Shown piece by piece: positions 38,027-48,214 of a stretch of DNA of 64,000 nt (its first letter is position 1; each line of letters begins with the position of its first letter). The stretch is from Ramlibacter aurantiacus (GTDB lineage Bacteria; Pseudomonadota; Gammaproteobacteria; Burkholderiales; Burkholderiaceae_C): assembly GCF_016722895.1 (NCBI RefSeq), contig NZ_JAEQNA010000007.1, positions 186,001-250,000 of the forward strand, read 5' to 3'. Under the pieces are notes generated by a model. The model saw only the letters and a list, made by a program, of their open reading frames with translations, was not told the origin of the DNA and searched no databases. A program made the position numbers and the translations under genes.

Positions 38027-39065
38027 GACCGCGCCCGTCGAATTGGGCCAGCTGCCGCGCCACCCGCACGGCCTCGAGCAGGCTGGCCGGGTCGGCGAGG
38101 CCCTGGCCGGCGATGTCGAAGGCAGTGCCGTGGTCCGGGCTGGTGCGCACGAGCGGCAGGCCCAGGGTGACGTTCACTCCTTTGTCGAGCCCCAGGTACT
38201 TCACCGGGATCAGGCCCTGGTCGTGGTACATGGCCACCACCGCGTCGAACTCCTTGAGCCCGCGAGCCCGCATGAACACCGTATCGGGCGCGAAGGGGCC
38301 CTGCACGTCCAACCCTTCGGTCCGGCTCGCCGCCACGGCGGGGCCGATGACCTCCAACTCCTCGCGTCCGAACAACCCGCCCTCCCCCGCGTGTGGATTC
38401 AGCCCCGCCACCGCCAGGCGCGGAGGCCGGCCGAGCGCGCGGGACAAAGCGTCGTGGGTGATGCGGATGGTCTGGCGCACGTTCTCCAGCGTAACGGCGT
38501 CGATCGCCTGGCGCAGCGAGACGTGGATGCTTACCAGCACGGTCCGCAGCTCATCGCTGGCGAGCATCATTCGGACCGGCACCTGCGCCAGCGGTCGCTC
38601 CAGGTATGCCGCCGCTTCGGCCTGCAGCAGTTCGGTGTGACCCGGATGCGGCACGCCGGCGGCCGCCAGCGATTCCTTGTGCAATGGCGCCGTGACGACG
38701 GCGGCGACGTCCCCGCGCAGCGCAGCCCGAGCCGCCCAGGTGACCGCATCGGCCGCCATGCGCCCACCCGCCGCATGCACCTGTCCCCAGGGCAGCAGCT
38801 GCGACGCCGGCTCTCCCACCTGCAGCAGCGGCAGGCATCGCGGCGGCACTTCCAGCGCCTCGGCGGGGCGGTCGATCAAGGCGACAGTCCATGGCAGCGC
38901 GCCCGCGCCGCAAACCACCCGGGTCGCTCGACGCAGGTGCGGCAGGTCGCCCACCACGAAGCAGCCCGCCAGCCGTCGTGGCTCCCGCATGAAGGCACGC
39001 ACCAGGATCTCGGGACCGATGCCGGCCGGATCACCCATGGTCAAGGCCAGTGTTCGCGCCGTCAT
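38016..39065 (-). CDS. pdxA: 4-hydroxythreonine-4-phosphate dehydrogenase
   Basis: NAD-dependent oxidation step in the DXP-dependent pyridoxal 5'-phosphate pathway. The protein has 349 residues. It starts [20 protein letters not shown], the universal PdxA N-terminus. The metal/substrate ligands include His of [13 protein letters not shown], and [13 protein letters not shown] and [13 protein letters not shown] are equally diagnostic. The start at 39065 overlaps the nif3-type gene's stop by four bases, so the two are coupled. The open frame to 39296 is extended antisense coding of that upstream gene. A PLP source next door has no special link with the PLP enzymes CqsA and HisC. Confidence 0.96.
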   Translation of the reverse strand: MTARTLALTMGDPAGIGPEILVRAFMREPRRLAGCFVVGDLPHLRRATRVVCGAGALPWTVALIDRPAEALEVPPRCLPLLQVGEPASQLLPWGQVHAAGGRMAADAVTWAARAALRGDVAAVVTAPLHKESLAAAGVPHPGHTELLQAEAAAYLERPLAQVPVRMMLASDELRTVLVSIHVSLRQAIDAVTLENVRQTIRITHDALSRALGRPPRLAVAGLNPHAGEGGLFGREELEVIGPAVAASRTEGLDVQGPFAPDTVFMRARGLKEFDAVVAMYHDQGLIPVKYLGLDKGVNVTLGLPLVRTSPDHGTAFDIAGQGLADPASLLEAVRVARQLAQFDGRGPIA

Positions 39066-39820
39066 GCCGGGTTGTCGATGTCGATGAACCGATGCTCGAG
39101 CCCGAGCGCTTGCGCGACATGCCCCGCCACCGCCGGCGCGCCGTAGCGCTCGCTGGCATGGTGGCCGCAGGCGATGAAGCTCACGCCGCACTCGCGGGCG
39201 TAGTGCGCTTGTGGCTCGGAGATCTCCCCGGTGATGAAGGCCTGTGCCCCGGCGGCGATGGCGGCCTCGAAATAGCCTTGCGCGCCCCCGGTGCACCAGG
39301 CAATGCGTCGAAGTGGCTGGTGCGCACCCGCCACGGCCACCACTTCGCGGCCCAGCACGCTGCGGACATGGCTCGCCAGCGCGTCGGTGTCGTGGAAGCC
39401 GCCTGCATCGGCCGGCTCGCCGATGAAGCCCAGCTCCTGCTCACCGAACCGCGCCTGCGCCCGAAGCCCCAGCCGCCAGCCGAGCTGCGCGTTGTTGCCC
39501 AGGTCCTGGTGCCCATCCAAAGGCAGGTGGTAGGCGAACAGGTTGATGTCGTGCGCCAGCAGCCTGGAAAGCCGCTGCTTCATCCACCCGGTGACACGGC
39601 CGTCCTGGCCGCGCCAGAACAGCCCGTGATGCACGAACACGGCATCGGCCCGGGCCTGCACGGCGGCATCGATCAGCGCCACGCTGGCGGTCACGCCGGA
39701 GACGATCCTGCGGATCTCGGCGCGACCCTCCACCTGCAGGCCGTTCGGACCGTAGTCCTTGTAGCGCTCGGGTTGCAGCAGGTCGTCGAATGCGCGAAGC
39801 AGCTCTTGTCGGTCAACCAT
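39062..39820 (-). CDS. Nif3-like dinuclear metal centre protein
   Basis: A 252-residue protein of the Nif3/YbgI (DUF34) family, a toroid-forming fold with two metal ions; its biochemical role is not settled, although some members act as GTP cyclohydrolase-like or metal-chaperone proteins. Motifs are DYGPNGLQVEGR, the His pair in FVHHGLFW, NLFAYHLPLDGH and, near the C-terminus, FITGEISEPQAH and IACGHHASERYG. It is upstream of and overlaps pdxA, an order seen in other betaproteobacteria, and is divergent from the DegS-type protease gene, with about 87 bases between. Confidence 0.9.
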   Translation of the reverse strand: MVDRQELLRAFDDLLQPERYKDYGPNGLQVEGRAEIRRIVSGVTASVALIDAAVQARADAVFVHHGLFWRGQDGRVTGWMKQRLSRLLAHDINLFAYHLPLDGHQDLGNNAQLGWRLGLRAQARFGEQELGFIGEPADAGGFHDTDALASHVRSVLGREVVAVAGAHQPLRRIAWCTGGAQGYFEAAIAAGAQAFITGEISEPQAHYARECGVSFIACGHHASERYGAPAVAGHVAQALGLEHRFIDIDNPA

Positions 39821-39907
39821 CGGAAAGGTGCGTCGAAAGGCCGATTGTGTCGCGCCGATGCGTGCCGCGGCTCTACACTTTCGCGTTTACCTGCTACCCC
39901 ACCCTTC

Positions 39908-41056
39908 ATGCGTCGTTACTGGCTCGTGTTTTCCCAGGCCGTCACCGTGCTGCTGGCCGCCTGGTTCGTCATCGCCACGCTCAAACCCGAGTGGCTCGGC
40001 CGGTCGCCCTCCCTCAGCCGCAGCACGGGCGTCACCCTGATCGAGGCCCCACCCCTGCCGGCGGGCACCATTCCGGCTGGCAGCCTGCGCCAGGCCGCGC
40101 AGAAAGCATCTCCGGCCGTGGTGAGCATCAACACCATGCGGGCTGCCCAGTCGCCCCAGACGACCGACCCATGGTTCCGCTTCTTCTTCGGTGACCGCGG
40201 CCCCGCACCGCAGTCCGGGCTGGGCAGCGGCGTGATCATCAGCCCGGACGGCTACATCCTCACCAACAACCACGTGATCGAGGGTGCGGACGAAATCGAG
40301 GTGGTCCTGAACGACAGCCGGTCCGCGCGCGCCAGCGTCATCGGCACCGACCCGGAAACCGACCTGGCCGTGCTGAGGGTCAAGCTGGACGGTCTGCCGG
40401 TGGTCACGCTCGGCAGCGGGGACGACCTGCAGGTGGGCGACCAGGTGCTCGCCATCGGCAACCCGTTCGGCGTGGGGCAGACGGTGACCAGCGGCATCGT
40501 CAGTGCGCTCGGGCGCAACCAGCTCGGCATCAACACCTTCGAGAACTTCATCCAGACCGACGCGGCCATCAATCCCGGCAATTCGGGTGGCGCCCTGATC
40601 GATACCGAGGGCCGCTTGCTGGGCATCAACACGGCCATCTACTCGCGCTCGGGCGGCAACATGGGCATCGGCTTCGCGATTCCAGCCTCGACCGCCAAGA
40701 TGGTCCTGGAGTCGATCGTCCGCGACGGCGTCGTCCGGCGCGGCTGGATTGGCGTCGAGCCCGTCGACCTGTCGCCTGAACTGATGTCGACCTTCGGCGT
40801 GAAGACTCGGCAGGGGGTGCTGATCACCGGGGTGCTGCAGAACGGCCCGGCGGCGCAAGCGGGCATCCGCCCGGGGGATGTGATCACCGAGGTCGCCGGA
40901 CAGCGCGTGGCCAGTGTGTCCGAACTGCTGACCCAGGTCGCAGCCCTGCGGCCGGGCACCACAGCCGCCTTCAAGCTGATGCGTAGAGATGACGCGGTGG
41001 ACCTGAACGTCACGCCGGGCCTTCGCCCCGCACCACGCCCCGTCTCGCAGCGCTGA
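39908..41056 (+). CDS. DegS/DegP-type periplasmic serine protease
   Basis: A 382-residue S1C (HtrA) protease anchored by one N-terminal helix (YWLVFSQAVTVLLAAWFVI), with the protease domain in the periplasm. Catalytic triad: His in TNNHVIEGAD, Asp in PETDLAVLRV and Ser in NPGNSGGAL. A single PDZ domain follows (GVLITGVLQNGPAAQAGIRPGD). One PDZ plus a membrane anchor is the DegS layout, which cleaves an anti-sigma factor during envelope stress; no rseA/rpoE genes are in this window. The open frame runs back to 39050, but the ATG at 39908 (MRRYWLVFSQ) gives a natural start with the anchor. It is convergent with tatC. Confidence 0.92.
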   Translation: MRRYWLVFSQAVTVLLAAWFVIATLKPEWLGRSPSLSRSTGVTLIEAPPLPAGTIPAGSLRQAAQKASPAVVSINTMRAAQSPQTTDPWFRFFFGDRGPAPQSGLGSGVIISPDGYILTNNHVIEGADEIEVVLNDSRSARASVIGTDPETDLAVLRVKLDGLPVVTLGSGDDLQVGDQVLAIGNPFGVGQTVTSGIVSALGRNQLGINTFENFIQTDAAINPGNSGGALIDTEGRLLGINTAIYSRSGGNMGIGFAIPASTAKMVLESIVRDGVVRRGWIGVEPVDLSPELMSTFGVKTRQGVLITGVLQNGPAAQAGIRPGDVITEVAGQRVASVSELLTQVAALRPGTTAAFKLMRRDDAVDLNVTPGLRPAPRPVSQR

Positions 41057-41058
41057 TC

Positions 41059-41086
41059 CCGTCCGGCCGCCGCAAGGAGCGGACGG
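41059..41086. terminator. Hairpin between the degS-like gene and tatC
   Basis: CCGTCCG (41059-41065) pairs perfectly with CGGACGG (41080-41086) around a 14-base loop. It lies between the convergent stop codons and could terminate either transcript. There is no T-run on either side, so confidence is low. Confidence 0.4.
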
Positions 41087-41107
41087 CAGCGCCTACCGGA
41101 GGTCGGG

Positions 41108-41899
41108 TCAGGCGTCGGTTGCGGCAGCGCCCTCTTCGTCGGGTGCCTTCGTGTGCTTGATGAACACTTGCGCCGCCCAGATGCCCACTTCGTAGAGGAT
41201 GATCATCGGGATCGCCAGCGCCAGCTGCGAGACCACGTCCGGCGGCGTCACGACCGCGGCCACGATGAAGGCCAGCACGATGAAGTAGCTGCGGAACGAC
41301 TTGAGCTTGTCGATGCTCACCATGCCCAGCCGCGCCAGCACCACCACCACGATGGGAACCTCGAAGGCCAGGCCGAAAGCCAGGAACATGGTCAGCACGA
41401 AGCTCAGGTAGGCCTCGATATCAGGCGCAGCGGTGATGCTCTTGGGCGCGAAGCTCTGGATGAAGGTGAAAACCTGTCCGAACACGAAGAAATAGCAGAA
41501 TGCCACGCCGACGAAGAACAGCAGCGTGCTGGAAATCACCAGCGGCAGCATGAGCTTCTTTTCGTGGCTGTAAAGCCCCGGCGCAACGAACGCCCACACC
41601 TGATAGAGCACGACCGGCAAGGCGATCATGAACGCCGACATCAGCAGGATCTTCAGCGGCACGACAAACGGCGAAATGACCGAGGTCGCGATCAGCGTCG
41701 CACCCTTGGGCAAGGTGGCCGTCAGCGGGGCGGCCAGCAGGTCGTACAGGGCACCCGGCCCAGGCCAGATTGCCAGGACGGCCGCGACGGCGCCGACGGC
41801 GATCAGCGCCTTGATCAGGCGGTCACGAAGCTCGACCAGATGGGCGACGAATGGTTGTTCAGTCCCGGCGAGCTCGTCTTCTTTATTGGGGTCGGCCAT
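41108..41899 (-). CDS. tatC: Twin-arginine translocase subunit TatC
   Basis: Six-helix inner-membrane receptor that recognises the twin-arginine signal peptide. The protein has 263 residues. [30 protein letters not shown] is split here as the N-terminal cytoplasmic stretch with the family motif HLVELRDR. FPVVLYQVWAFVAPGLY-like sequence (ALPVVLYQVWAFVAPGLYSHEK) is the signature near helix 2. DVVSQLALAIPMIILYEVGIW marks the last helices. The ATG at 41899 overlaps the tatB stop (TGATG). It is the last gene of the long leftward block. Its expected clients include the Rieske protein also encoded here. Confidence 0.97.
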   Translation of the reverse strand: MADPNKEDELAGTEQPFVAHLVELRDRLIKALIAVGAVAAVLAIWPGPGALYDLLAAPLTATLPKGATLIATSVISPFVVPLKILLMSAFMIALPVVLYQVWAFVAPGLYSHEKKLMLPLVISSTLLFFVGVAFCYFFVFGQVFTFIQSFAPKSITAAPDIEAYLSFVLTMFLAFGLAFEVPIVVVVLARLGMVSIDKLKSFRSYFIVLAFIVAAVVTPPDVVSQLALAIPMIILYEVGIWAAQVFIKHTKAPDEEGAAATDA

Positions 41900-42372
41900 C
41901 AGTTGAGTTTCTTGGGCCGGTACCGCGCAACCCGGGCCGCGCCCGACAGTGCGCGCGTGCGGACGCCGTTGCGGGCCTTGTACCAACTGGGCACCGCGCC
42001 CTGCTTGAGCCGCCAGTTCTTGCGCGGCCGCTTGTACTCGGGGGAATCGGGCGGCACGTCGAGCATCGGCGACGGCGCGGCCGAATCGAAGGCGGCGGCC
42101 GCGTCGTTGAATTGCCGGTCGATGTCGGACGCGGCGCCGTGGATGGAGGATTCCACATCACGCGCCGCGGTCTCCACCGAGTCCTTCATCTTGCGGAGCT
42201 CGTCGAGCTCCATGGACCGGTTCACCTCGGCCTTGACGTCGTTCACGTAACGCTGGGCCTTGCCCAGCAGCGTGCCGACGGTACGCGCCACACGGGGCAG
42301 CTTCTCAGGCCCGATGACGATCAGCGCCACGGCGCCGATCAAAGCCATCTTGGAAATGCCGAGATCGATCAC
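41899..42372 (-). CDS. tatB: Sec-independent translocase subunit TatB
   Basis: Single N-terminal helix ([21 protein letters not shown]) with the Gly-Pro hinge and Glu typical of TatB, then an amphipathic helix [21 protein letters not shown] long charged tail follows, total 157 residues. The N-terminal [13 protein letters not shown] distinguishes it from TatA. The C-terminal half is low complexity (Ala/Pro/Arg), as usual. It lies between tatA (23-base gap) and tatC (one-base overlap). Confidence 0.95.
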   Translation of the reverse strand: MIDLGISKMALIGAVALIVIGPEKLPRVARTVGTLLGKAQRYVNDVKAEVNRSMELDELRKMKDSVETAARDVESSIHGAASDIDRQFNDAAAAFDSAAPSPMLDVPPDSPEYKRPRKNWRLKQGAVPSWYKARNGVRTRALSGAARVARYRPKKLN

Positions 42373-42395
42373 AGCCAGTTCAGCCGGTCAGTGGC

Positions 42396-42638
42396 TCAGG
42401 ACCTGTTGCGGGCTTCGACGTCGATGGTGTTCTTGTTGCTGTCCGTGGCGGACGGGGCCGACGTCACCTGCTGCGGCGGCGTTTCGGCTTCAGGCGCGGA
42501 CCCGTCCTTCATGCCGTCCTTGAAGCCCTTCACCGCGCCGCCAAGGTCAGAGCCCATGTTCTTCAGCTTCTTGGTGCCGAACACCAGCACGACGATCAAC
42601 AGCACGACCAGCCAATGCCAGATGGAAAACGAACCCAT
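42396..42638 (-). CDS. tatA: Sec-independent translocase subunit TatA
   Basis: An 80-residue protein that oligomerises to form the translocation pore. N-terminal helix [21 protein letters not shown], then the hinge and amphipathic stretch [20 protein letters not shown]. The tail is short and acidic/polar, with no fixed structure. AGGAG eight bases before the ATG at 42638 is a clear ribosome-binding site. Upstream, the HIT-protein gene ends 73 bases away, so tatABC may have an additional promoter there. Confidence 0.96.
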   Translation of the reverse strand: MGSFSIWHWLVVLLIVVLVFGTKKLKNMGSDLGGAVKGFKDGMKDGSAPEAETPPQQVTSAPSATDSNKNTIDVEARNRS

Positions 42639-42711
42639 GGAATCACTCCTGAAAGAATTGCTCGAATTTTAGTCGGCGTGCGGATGTGCACTCGACGGAA
42701 GGGACAGGGAC

Positions 42712-43074
42712 TTACCCCTTGATCCAGGGCCTCGGCCCCCCGATCACGTGAAGGTGCAGGTGATGCACCTCCTGCCCGCCATGGTCCCCCGTGTTCACCA
42801 TGATCCGGTAGCCGCCATGTGGGTAGGGGCTGCAGCCGGCCTGCATCGCCAGCTGCGGTATGAGGCTCATCATGCGCCCCAGCAAGGGTGCGTCCTCGGA
42901 CGTGACATGGGCCATCGACAGGATGTGCCGCTTGGGAACGACCAGGAAGTGCACCGGCGCCCACGGGTGGATGTCGTGGAAGGCCAGGAGTTCCTCGTCC
43001 TCGTACAGCTTGCGGGAGGGCAGTTGCCCCTCCACGATCTTGCAGAAGATGCAGTTCGGGTCGCGCTCGTTCAT
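42712..43074 (-). CDS. Histidine triad (HIT/HinT) nucleotide-binding protein
   Basis: A 120-residue HIT-family purine nucleoside phosphoramidase. The N-terminal CIFCKIVEGQLPSRKLYEDE is the usual HinT opening with two Cys; HFLVVPKRHILSMAHV follows. The catalytic triad motif HHLHLHVIGGRP-like sequence closes the protein (here HHLHLHVIGGPRP). It acts on adenosine phosphoramidates and similar compounds. In Burkholderiales it commonly sits between hisE and tatA as here. It lies 12 bases downstream of a small membrane-protein gene. Confidence 0.95.
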   Translation of the reverse strand: MNERDPNCIFCKIVEGQLPSRKLYEDEELLAFHDIHPWAPVHFLVVPKRHILSMAHVTSEDAPLLGRMMSLIPQLAMQAGCSPYPHGGYRIMVNTGDHGGQEVHHLHLHVIGGPRPWIKG

Positions 43075-43086
43075 GGTGCTACGCGC

Positions 43087-43434
43087 TCAGGGAAGCGTGC
43101 CATTGGTAAACCTCAGCCATCCGCGGATGCAGCGGTACAGGTACCACAGCCCCACGATCGTCCAGGCGGCCATGCCCGGCACGATGAACAGCAGGTACAG
43201 CGGCGAAGTCAGCACCAGCCAGAAGATGGTCCACCAGAAGGTGGCGATCATGTAGCTGTGGTGCGCGATATAGCCCGGGTCCTGCTCATCGCCGCGCTTG
43301 ATGTAATTGACGATCAGCGCGATCACGGCCAGGGTTCCCATGCTCAGCCAAGCCACCGTGTGCATGCCGTAGAGCACGTGCATGACCAGTCGGTCGTTCG
43401 CGGTCTTTTCTTCGTAGATCACAGGTTGGTTCAT
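43087..43434 (-). CDS. Small membrane protein, DUF4870-like
   Basis: A 115-residue protein with three hydrophobic helices: VAWLSMGTLAVIALIVNYI, MIATFWWTIFWLVLTSPLYLL and PGMAAWTIVGLWYLYRCIRG. Between them is GYIAHHSYMIATFWW, a region with His residues typical of the DUF4870 family. No enzymatic motif is visible and the function is unknown. It lies between hisE (27 bases away) and the HIT gene, a stable position in this taxon, so it is likely co-transcribed with the his genes. Confidence 0.8.
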   Translation of the reverse strand: MNQPVIYEEKTANDRLVMHVLYGMHTVAWLSMGTLAVIALIVNYIKRGDEQDPGYIAHHSYMIATFWWTIFWLVLTSPLYLLFIVPGMAAWTIVGLWYLYRCIRGWLRFTNGTLP

Positions 43435-43461
43435 CTCTGCTCCTGCACGACTGCCCGGCCC

Positions 43462-43830
43462 TCAGGCGGCTGACGAATCGCTCTCGCCGATTGCGCGCAT
43501 GGCCTTTTCCTGCAGGCCGCCCAGACCTTCGCGGCGTGCCAGTTCGGCCACGACATCGGCCGGTCCGAGCCCGTAATGCGCCAGCGCGATCATGCTGTGG
43601 AACCACAGGTCGGCCACTTCGCCGACCAGCCGCGATCGGTCGCCGCCATGGTCGCAATCCTTGGCAGCCATCACGGTCTCACAAGCCTCCTCGCCGATCT
43701 TCTTGAGGAAGGCGTCCGGCCCCTTGTGCAACAGGCGCGCCACGTAACTGCGCTGCGGGTCGCCGCCAGACGCCGGCTTGCGGCTCTCGATGACCGCGGC
43801 GAGTCGGTCCAGCACCTCCGACGAGCTCAT
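43462..43830 (-). CDS. hisE: Phosphoribosyl-ATP diphosphatase
   Basis: Second step of histidine synthesis, hydrolysing PR-ATP to PR-AMP. The protein has 122 residues, MazG-like helical fold: [49 protein letters not shown] and [20 protein letters not shown]. The metal-binding Glu of the EExxE-type helices are present. The start at 43830 overlaps hisI by four bases. It is encoded separately from HisI, as in most betaproteobacteria (fused in enterics). The downstream flank carries the membrane-protein gene. Confidence 0.96.
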   Translation of the reverse strand: MSSSEVLDRLAAVIESRKPASGGDPQRSYVARLLHKGPDAFLKKIGEEACETVMAAKDCDHGGDRSRLVGEVADLWFHSMIALAHYGLGPADVVAELARREGLGGLQEKAMRAIGESDSSAA

Positions 43831-44249
43831 GATGCGTACCCCTTGCCGTAGATCTGCCCGGGCTCCTTGATCACCGGCTCGACAGGCTGCCAGGCGCCCT
43901 GCTCCAGCCGCAGGTAAAAACAGCTGTGCCGCCCGGTGTGGCAGGCGATGCCAGGGTCGTGCCCTTCCTGGGTGACCCGCAGCAGGACCACGTCCTGGTC
44001 GCAATCGAGCCGTAGCTCATGCACCCGCTGCACGTGTCCGGACTCCTCGCCCTTGAACCACAGCCGGCCACGCGAGCGGCTGAAGTAGACGGCGCGCCCC
44101 AGCTCGGCAGTTTGCCGCAGGGCCTCGCGGTCCATCCACGCAAACATCAGGACGTCACCGCTCGACGCCTCCTGCGCGATCGCCGGGACCAACCCGCGCT
44201 CGTCCCACCTGACCTGATCCAGCCAATTCATGGGTCGATTGTCCGTCAT
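43827..44249 (-). CDS. hisI: Phosphoribosyl-AMP cyclohydrolase
   Basis: Third histidine step. The protein has 140 residues. [20 protein letters not shown] is the family start; [20 protein letters not shown], the metal-binding [12 protein letters not shown] and TGRHSCFYL (His and Cys ligands) follow. It is monofunctional, separate from hisE, with which it overlaps by four bases. The distance to hisF upstream is 39 bases. Confidence 0.96.
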   Translation of the reverse strand: MTDNRPMNWLDQVRWDERGLVPAIAQEASSGDVLMFAWMDREALRQTAELGRAVYFSRSRGRLWFKGEESGHVQRVHELRLDCDQDVVLLRVTQEGHDPGIACHTGRHSCFYLRLEQGAWQPVEPVIKEPGQIYGKGYAS

Positions 44250-44288
44250 CGGTGATCCGCACGACGACGCGCCAGGCCCCCTCGCCTG

Positions 44289-45068
44289 TTACAGGCGCAC
44301 CGGGATCCCGCGGTCGCGAAGATGCTGCTTGGCCTGGCCGACGGTGAACTCGCCGTAATGGAAGATGCTGGCCGCCAGGACCGCATCGGCCCCGCCCAGC
44401 GTCACGCCATCGGCGAGGTGTTCGAGCATGCCGACGCCCCCCGAGGCGATCACCGGGACCTCGACCGCGTCGGACACCGCACGTGTCAATGCGAGGTCGA
44501 AGCCCGAGCGAGTGCCGTCGCGGTCCATGCTGGTCAGCAGGATCTCGCCGGCGCCGCGACGAGCCATCTCGCGGGCCCACGCCACGGCATCGAGACCGGT
44601 GTTCCGGCGCCCGCCGTGGCTATAGACGTCCCACCCGGGTCCGCGGGCGAGATCGTCGCCACCGCCCCGCCGCTTGGCGTCGATCGCCACCACGATGCAC
44701 TGAGAGCCATATCGATCCGAGGCTTCGGAGATCACCTGGGGATTGGCGATGGCCGCCGAGTTGAAGCTGGTCTTGTCGGCGCCGGCATTGAGCAGCCGCC
44801 GGACATCGTCCACCGTGCGAACACCGCCACCGACGGTCAAGGGGATGAACACCTGCGAGGCCACCGCCTCGATGATGGGCAGGATGAGGTCCCGGTCGTC
44901 GCTGGTGGCGGTGATGTCCAGGAAGGTGAGCTCGTCGGCGCCTTGCTCGTTGTAGCGCGCGGCGATCTCGACCGGATCGCCCGCGTCGCGCAGCTCGACG
45001 AAGTTGACCCCTTTGACGACCCGTCCGCCCGTGACGTCCAGGCAGGGAATGATGCGTTTGGCCAGCAA
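44289..45068 (-). CDS. hisF: Imidazole glycerol phosphate synthase, cyclase subunit
   Basis: TIM-barrel partner of HisH that uses ammonia to form imidazole glycerol phosphate and AICAR. The protein has 259 residues. [22 protein letters not shown] carries the first catalytic Asp; [11 protein letters not shown] carries the second. [10 protein letters not shown] and [11 protein letters not shown] are the phosphate-binding loops. The start is a TTG at 45068, two bases after the hisA stop; no ATG lies in a sensible place and the open frame upstream overlaps hisA. hisF and hisA share the same half-barrel ancestry. Confidence 0.95.
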   Translation of the reverse strand: MLAKRIIPCLDVTGGRVVKGVNFVELRDAGDPVEIAARYNEQGADELTFLDITATSDDRDLILPIIEAVASQVFIPLTVGGGVRTVDDVRRLLNAGADKTSFNSAAIANPQVISEASDRYGSQCIVVAIDAKRRGGGDDLARGPGWDVYSHGGRRNTGLDAVAWAREMARRGAGEILLTSMDRDGTRSGFDLALTRAVSDAVEVPVIASGGVGMLEHLADGVTLGGADAVLAASIFHYGEFTVGQAKQHLRDRGIPVRL

Positions 45069-45070
45069 AT

Positions 45071-45811
45071 TCAGGCGCTCAGTTGATCGGCCTTGGCCTG
45101 TGCGGCCACGAAATCGAGGTCGCCGGAATAGATGGCGCGCCCGCAGATGACACCTTCGATGCCTTCGTCTTCCACCTCGCACAGCTTCTCGATGTCCGCC
45201 ATGCCCGAAAGCCCGCCGGAGGCGATGACCGGGATGGTGAGGGCCTGCGCGAGCTTCACGGTGGCTTCGACGTTGATGCCCGAAAGCATGCCGTCGCGAC
45301 CGATGTCGGTGTAGATGATGGACTCGACACCCCAGTCTTCGAACTTGCGGGCCAGATCGACCACCTCGTGCCCTGTGAGCTTGCTCCAGCCATCGGTGGC
45401 GACCTTGCCGTCCTTGGCATCCAGCCCCACGATGATGTGGCCGCCGAAGGCACTGCACGCGTCCTTGAGGAAGCCGGGGTTCTTCACCGCGGCCGTGCCG
45501 ATGATCACGTAGCGAAGCCCGCCGTCGATGTACTTCTCGATGGTGTCCAGATCACGGATGCCGCCACCGAGCTGCACCGGGATGTCGTCCCCCACGGCCT
45601 TCAGGATGGAGCGGATGGCGCTGAAATTCTGCGGCTTGCCCGCGAACGCGCCGTTGAGGTCGACCAGGTGCAGGCGCCGGGCCCCTTTTTCCAGCCAGCT
45701 TGCCGCCATGGCGGCCGGTTCTTCGCTGAAGGTGGTGGCCTGGTCCATGTCGCCCTGCTTGAGGCGCACGCAATGACCGTCCTTCAGGTCGATGGCGGGA
45801 ATGAGAAGCAT
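45071..45811 (-). CDS. hisA: ProFAR isomerase HisA
   Basis: Phosphoribosyl formimino-5-aminoimidazole carboxamide ribotide isomerase, fourth histidine step. The protein has 246 residues, TIM barrel. [20 protein letters not shown] carries the general base Asp; the second Asp is in [26 protein letters not shown] and [13 protein letters not shown] are the phosphate loops. The ATG at 45811 is 60 bases from hisH. hisF follows after two bases. Confidence 0.96.
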   Translation of the reverse strand: MLLIPAIDLKDGHCVRLKQGDMDQATTFSEEPAAMAASWLEKGARRLHLVDLNGAFAGKPQNFSAIRSILKAVGDDIPVQLGGGIRDLDTIEKYIDGGLRYVIIGTAAVKNPGFLKDACSAFGGHIIVGLDAKDGKVATDGWSKLTGHEVVDLARKFEDWGVESIIYTDIGRDGMLSGINVEATVKLAQALTIPVIASGGLSGMADIEKLCEVEDEGIEGVICGRAIYSGDLDFVAAQAKADQLSA

Positions 45812-45871
45812 GGAGGAAAAAAGAATGGATCGATTGGAGACCGCGCCTACCGCATCAAAGCCAGCGCGAAG

Positions 45872-46525
45872 TCAGGGATTCCAGAGCAGGAAGTTCCGAT
45901 AAAGGGCAAGACCGGACTCAGCGCTTTTTTCGGGGTGGAACTGTGTAGCAAAAATATTACCGCGCGCGATGGCGGCGGTAAAGACGCCGCCGTAATCGGC
46001 TTCACCGACGCTGTGGCAGGCATCCGACGGGCGGGCGTAGTAGCTGTGGACGAAGTAGAACCAGCTGTTGTCGGCCACGCCCTCCCACACGGGGTGCGGT
46101 TGCGACTGGCGCACCTGGTTCCAGCCGATCTGCGGCACCTTGTAGCGGCTGCCGTCCGGCTGCCGCCGGTCCTGCAGGCGAAAGCGCACGACCTCTCCGG
46201 GGACGAGTCCCAGCGACTCGGTGGGGCCTTCCTCGCTGCGATCGAGCAGCATCTGCATGCCCACGCAGACCCCCATCAAGGGCTTGTTGGCCGCCGCGTG
46301 CATGACGGAAGGATGCATGCCGGAGGCGTGCAGTTCGCGCACGCAGTCACGCATGGCGCCCTGTCCTGGCAGCACCACGCGCTCGGCGGCCAGCACCTCC
46401 TCGGGGCGGCGCGCCCACACGACGTCGACCCCGCTGCCGCGCGCGGCATGCAGCACCGCCTGCGTCACCGAGCGCAGGTTGCCCATGCCGTAGTCGACGA
46501 CCGCGACGGTCTTCACCGCAGCCAT
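45872..46525 (-). CDS. hisH: Imidazole glycerol phosphate synthase, glutaminase subunit
   Basis: Class I glutamine amidotransferase that feeds ammonia to HisF. The protein has 217 residues. Nucleophile Cys in [16 protein letters not shown] and His/Glu in [29 protein letters not shown] is the start. The ATG at 46525 is immediately downstream of hisB, with one base between the hisB stop and this start. The open frame to 46600 lies within hisB and is not needed. No fusion to hisF is present. Confidence 0.96.
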   Translation of the reverse strand: MAAVKTVAVVDYGMGNLRSVTQAVLHAARGSGVDVVWARRPEEVLAAERVVLPGQGAMRDCVRELHASGMHPSVMHAAANKPLMGVCVGMQMLLDRSEEGPTESLGLVPGEVVRFRLQDRRQPDGSRYKVPQIGWNQVRQSQPHPVWEGVADNSWFYFVHSYYARPSDACHSVGEADYGGVFTAAIARGNIFATQFHPEKSAESGLALYRNFLLWNP

Positions 46526-46526
46526 G

Positions 46527-47135
46527 TCAGAGCGTGCCCTTGGTGGAAGGGATGACGCCGGCGGCGCGCGGATCGCGCTCCAGCGCGCCGCGCAGCGCAC
46601 GGGCGAAGGCCTTGAACACGGTTTCGCACTGGTGGTGCGCGTTTTCGCCCCGCAGGTTGTCCACGTGCAGGGTCACGAAGGCATGGTTGACGAAGCCCTG
46701 GAAGAATTCGTGCGCCAGCTGGGTGTCGAAGCTGCCGATCATGCCGCTCTTGAACGGCACGTTCATCACCAGGCCCGGGCGGCCGGAGAAATCGATCACC
46801 ACGCGCGACAGGGCCTCGTCCAGCGGGACGTAGGCGTGCCCATAGCGTCGGATGCCCTTCTTGTCGCCCACGGCCTTGGCCACCGCCTGGCCCAGCGTGA
46901 TGCCGACGTCCTCCACGGTGTGGTGCCCGTCGATGTGCAGGTCACCCTTGGCCTCGATGTCCAGGTCGATCAGCCCGTGGCGGGCGATCTGGTCGAGCAT
47001 GTGATCGAAAAAGCCGATGCCGGTGGACAGGCGAGCCTGCCCGGTGCCGTCGAGGTTGACGGCCACGCGAATCTGCGTCTCTGCGGTATGGCGCACGACC
47101 TCGGCGGTGCGCGCAGTGTCGGGGGTGGTGGTCAT
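46527..47135 (-). CDS. hisB: Imidazoleglycerol-phosphate dehydratase
   Basis: Monofunctional dehydratase, 202 residues, lacking the histidinol-phosphatase domain of enteric HisB. Two repeats of the metal-binding motif: [11 protein letters not shown] and [31 protein letters not shown] and [14 protein letters not shown] complete the pattern. The start overlaps the hisC stop by four bases. A separate histidinol-phosphatase must exist elsewhere, since none is encoded here. Confidence 0.96.
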   Translation of the reverse strand: MTTTPDTARTAEVVRHTAETQIRVAVNLDGTGQARLSTGIGFFDHMLDQIARHGLIDLDIEAKGDLHIDGHHTVEDVGITLGQAVAKAVGDKKGIRRYGHAYVPLDEALSRVVIDFSGRPGLVMNVPFKSGMIGSFDTQLAHEFFQGFVNHAFVTLHVDNLRGENAHHQCETVFKAFARALRGALERDPRAAGVIPSTKGTL

Positions 47136-48214
47136 AGGGAAGCCTGCAGCGCCTGCAGCATCCGGGCGTTTTCCTCGGGCGTACCGACGGTCAGTCGCAG
47201 GCAGTTGACAAGCAAGGAATGCATTTTAGAAACGTTCTTCACCAGCACGCCGCGCTGCTTCATGCCGGCGAAGGCCCGCGCCGCGTCGGGCACGCGCACC
47301 AGGATCATGTTGGCGTCGCTGGGCCACGGCTGCACGCCCGGCAGCTCGGCCAGGCTTCGCATCAGGCCGGCGCGTTGCTCGCGCAGCAGCGCTGCCTGCG
47401 CCTCGTACACGTCCGCGTGCTCCAGGGCGAACAGCGCCGCCTCGGCGTTGAGCACGCTCACGTTGTAGGGCGGGCGCACCTTGTCGATTTCGGCGATGAG
47501 CGGCTGGGCGCCGGCCAGGTAGCCGATGCGCACGCCGGCCAGGCCGAATTTGCTGAGCGTGCGCATGAGCAGCACGTGCGGGTGCGACGCGAGCCGGTCG
47601 ATGTAGCTGCGGCTGGAGAACGGCTGGTAGGCCTCGTCGATGACCACCAGGCCCGGTGCGGCGCGCACGATGCGTTCGATCACCGCGTCGTCCCACAGCC
47701 CGGCGGTCGGGTTGTTGGGGTAGGCCAAGTAGATGATGGACGGACGCTCGCGCTCGATGGCGTTCAACATGGCGGCTTCGTCGAGCTGGAAGTCGGGTCG
47801 CAGGTCGACGCCGATGAACCGCAGGCCCTGCAGCTGCGCGCTCATGGCGTACATCACGAAGCCCGGCACCGGCGCCAGGATGGCCGCGCCGGGCACGTCG
47901 CAAGCCATGGCGAGCAGCGAAATCAGCTCATCGGATCCATTGCCCAGCATCAGTGCGCAGCCCTCGGGCAGGTTCGCATGCCGCACCAGCGCCTCTCGCA
48001 GATCGTCCAGCCGCGGGCCCGGATAGCGGTTGAGTGCCAGCGCGCCCAGGCGCCGGCCCAGCTCGGCCTGCAGGGGGGGCGGGAGGGTGAACGGGTTCTC
48101 CATGGCGTCGAGCTTGACCAGGCCGGCGGCGTCCTGCACCGCATAGGCCTGCATCGACTGGATGTCCTGCCGGATCAGGGGCCGCAGGCGCTCGGAAAGG
48201 ATGGCGTCGGTCAT
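47132..48214 (-). CDS. hisC: Histidinol-phosphate aminotransferase
   Basis: PLP-dependent class II aminotransferase, 360 residues. The lysine for PLP is in [40 protein letters not shown] and [10 protein letters not shown] are the cofactor-binding segments. The substrate-binding VRVPDA and the final [16 protein letters not shown] follow. The start overlaps the hisD stop by four bases. It has the usual length for proteobacterial HisC. Confidence 0.96.
   Translation of the reverse strand: MTDAILSERLRPLIRQDIQSMQAYAVQDAAGLVKLDAMENPFTLPPPLQAELGRRLGALALNRYPGPRLDDLREALVRHANLPEGCALMLGNGSDELISLLAMACDVPGAAILAPVPGFVMYAMSAQLQGLRFIGVDLRPDFQLDEAAMLNAIERERPSIIYLAYPNNPTAGLWDDAVIERIVRAAPGLVVIDEAYQPFSSRSYIDRLASHPHVLLMRTLSKFGLAGVRIGYLAGAQPLIAEIDKVRPPYNVSVLNAEAALFALEHADVYEAQAALLREQRAGLMRSLAELPGVQPWPSDANMILVRVPDAARAFAGMKQRGVLVKNVSKMHSLLVNCLRLTVGTPEENARMLQALQASL

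Noticed and set aside
39050..39907. N-terminal extension of the DegS-type protease frame
   Set aside because: It is antisense to the Nif3-type gene; the natural start is the ATG at 39908, which begins the membrane anchor.
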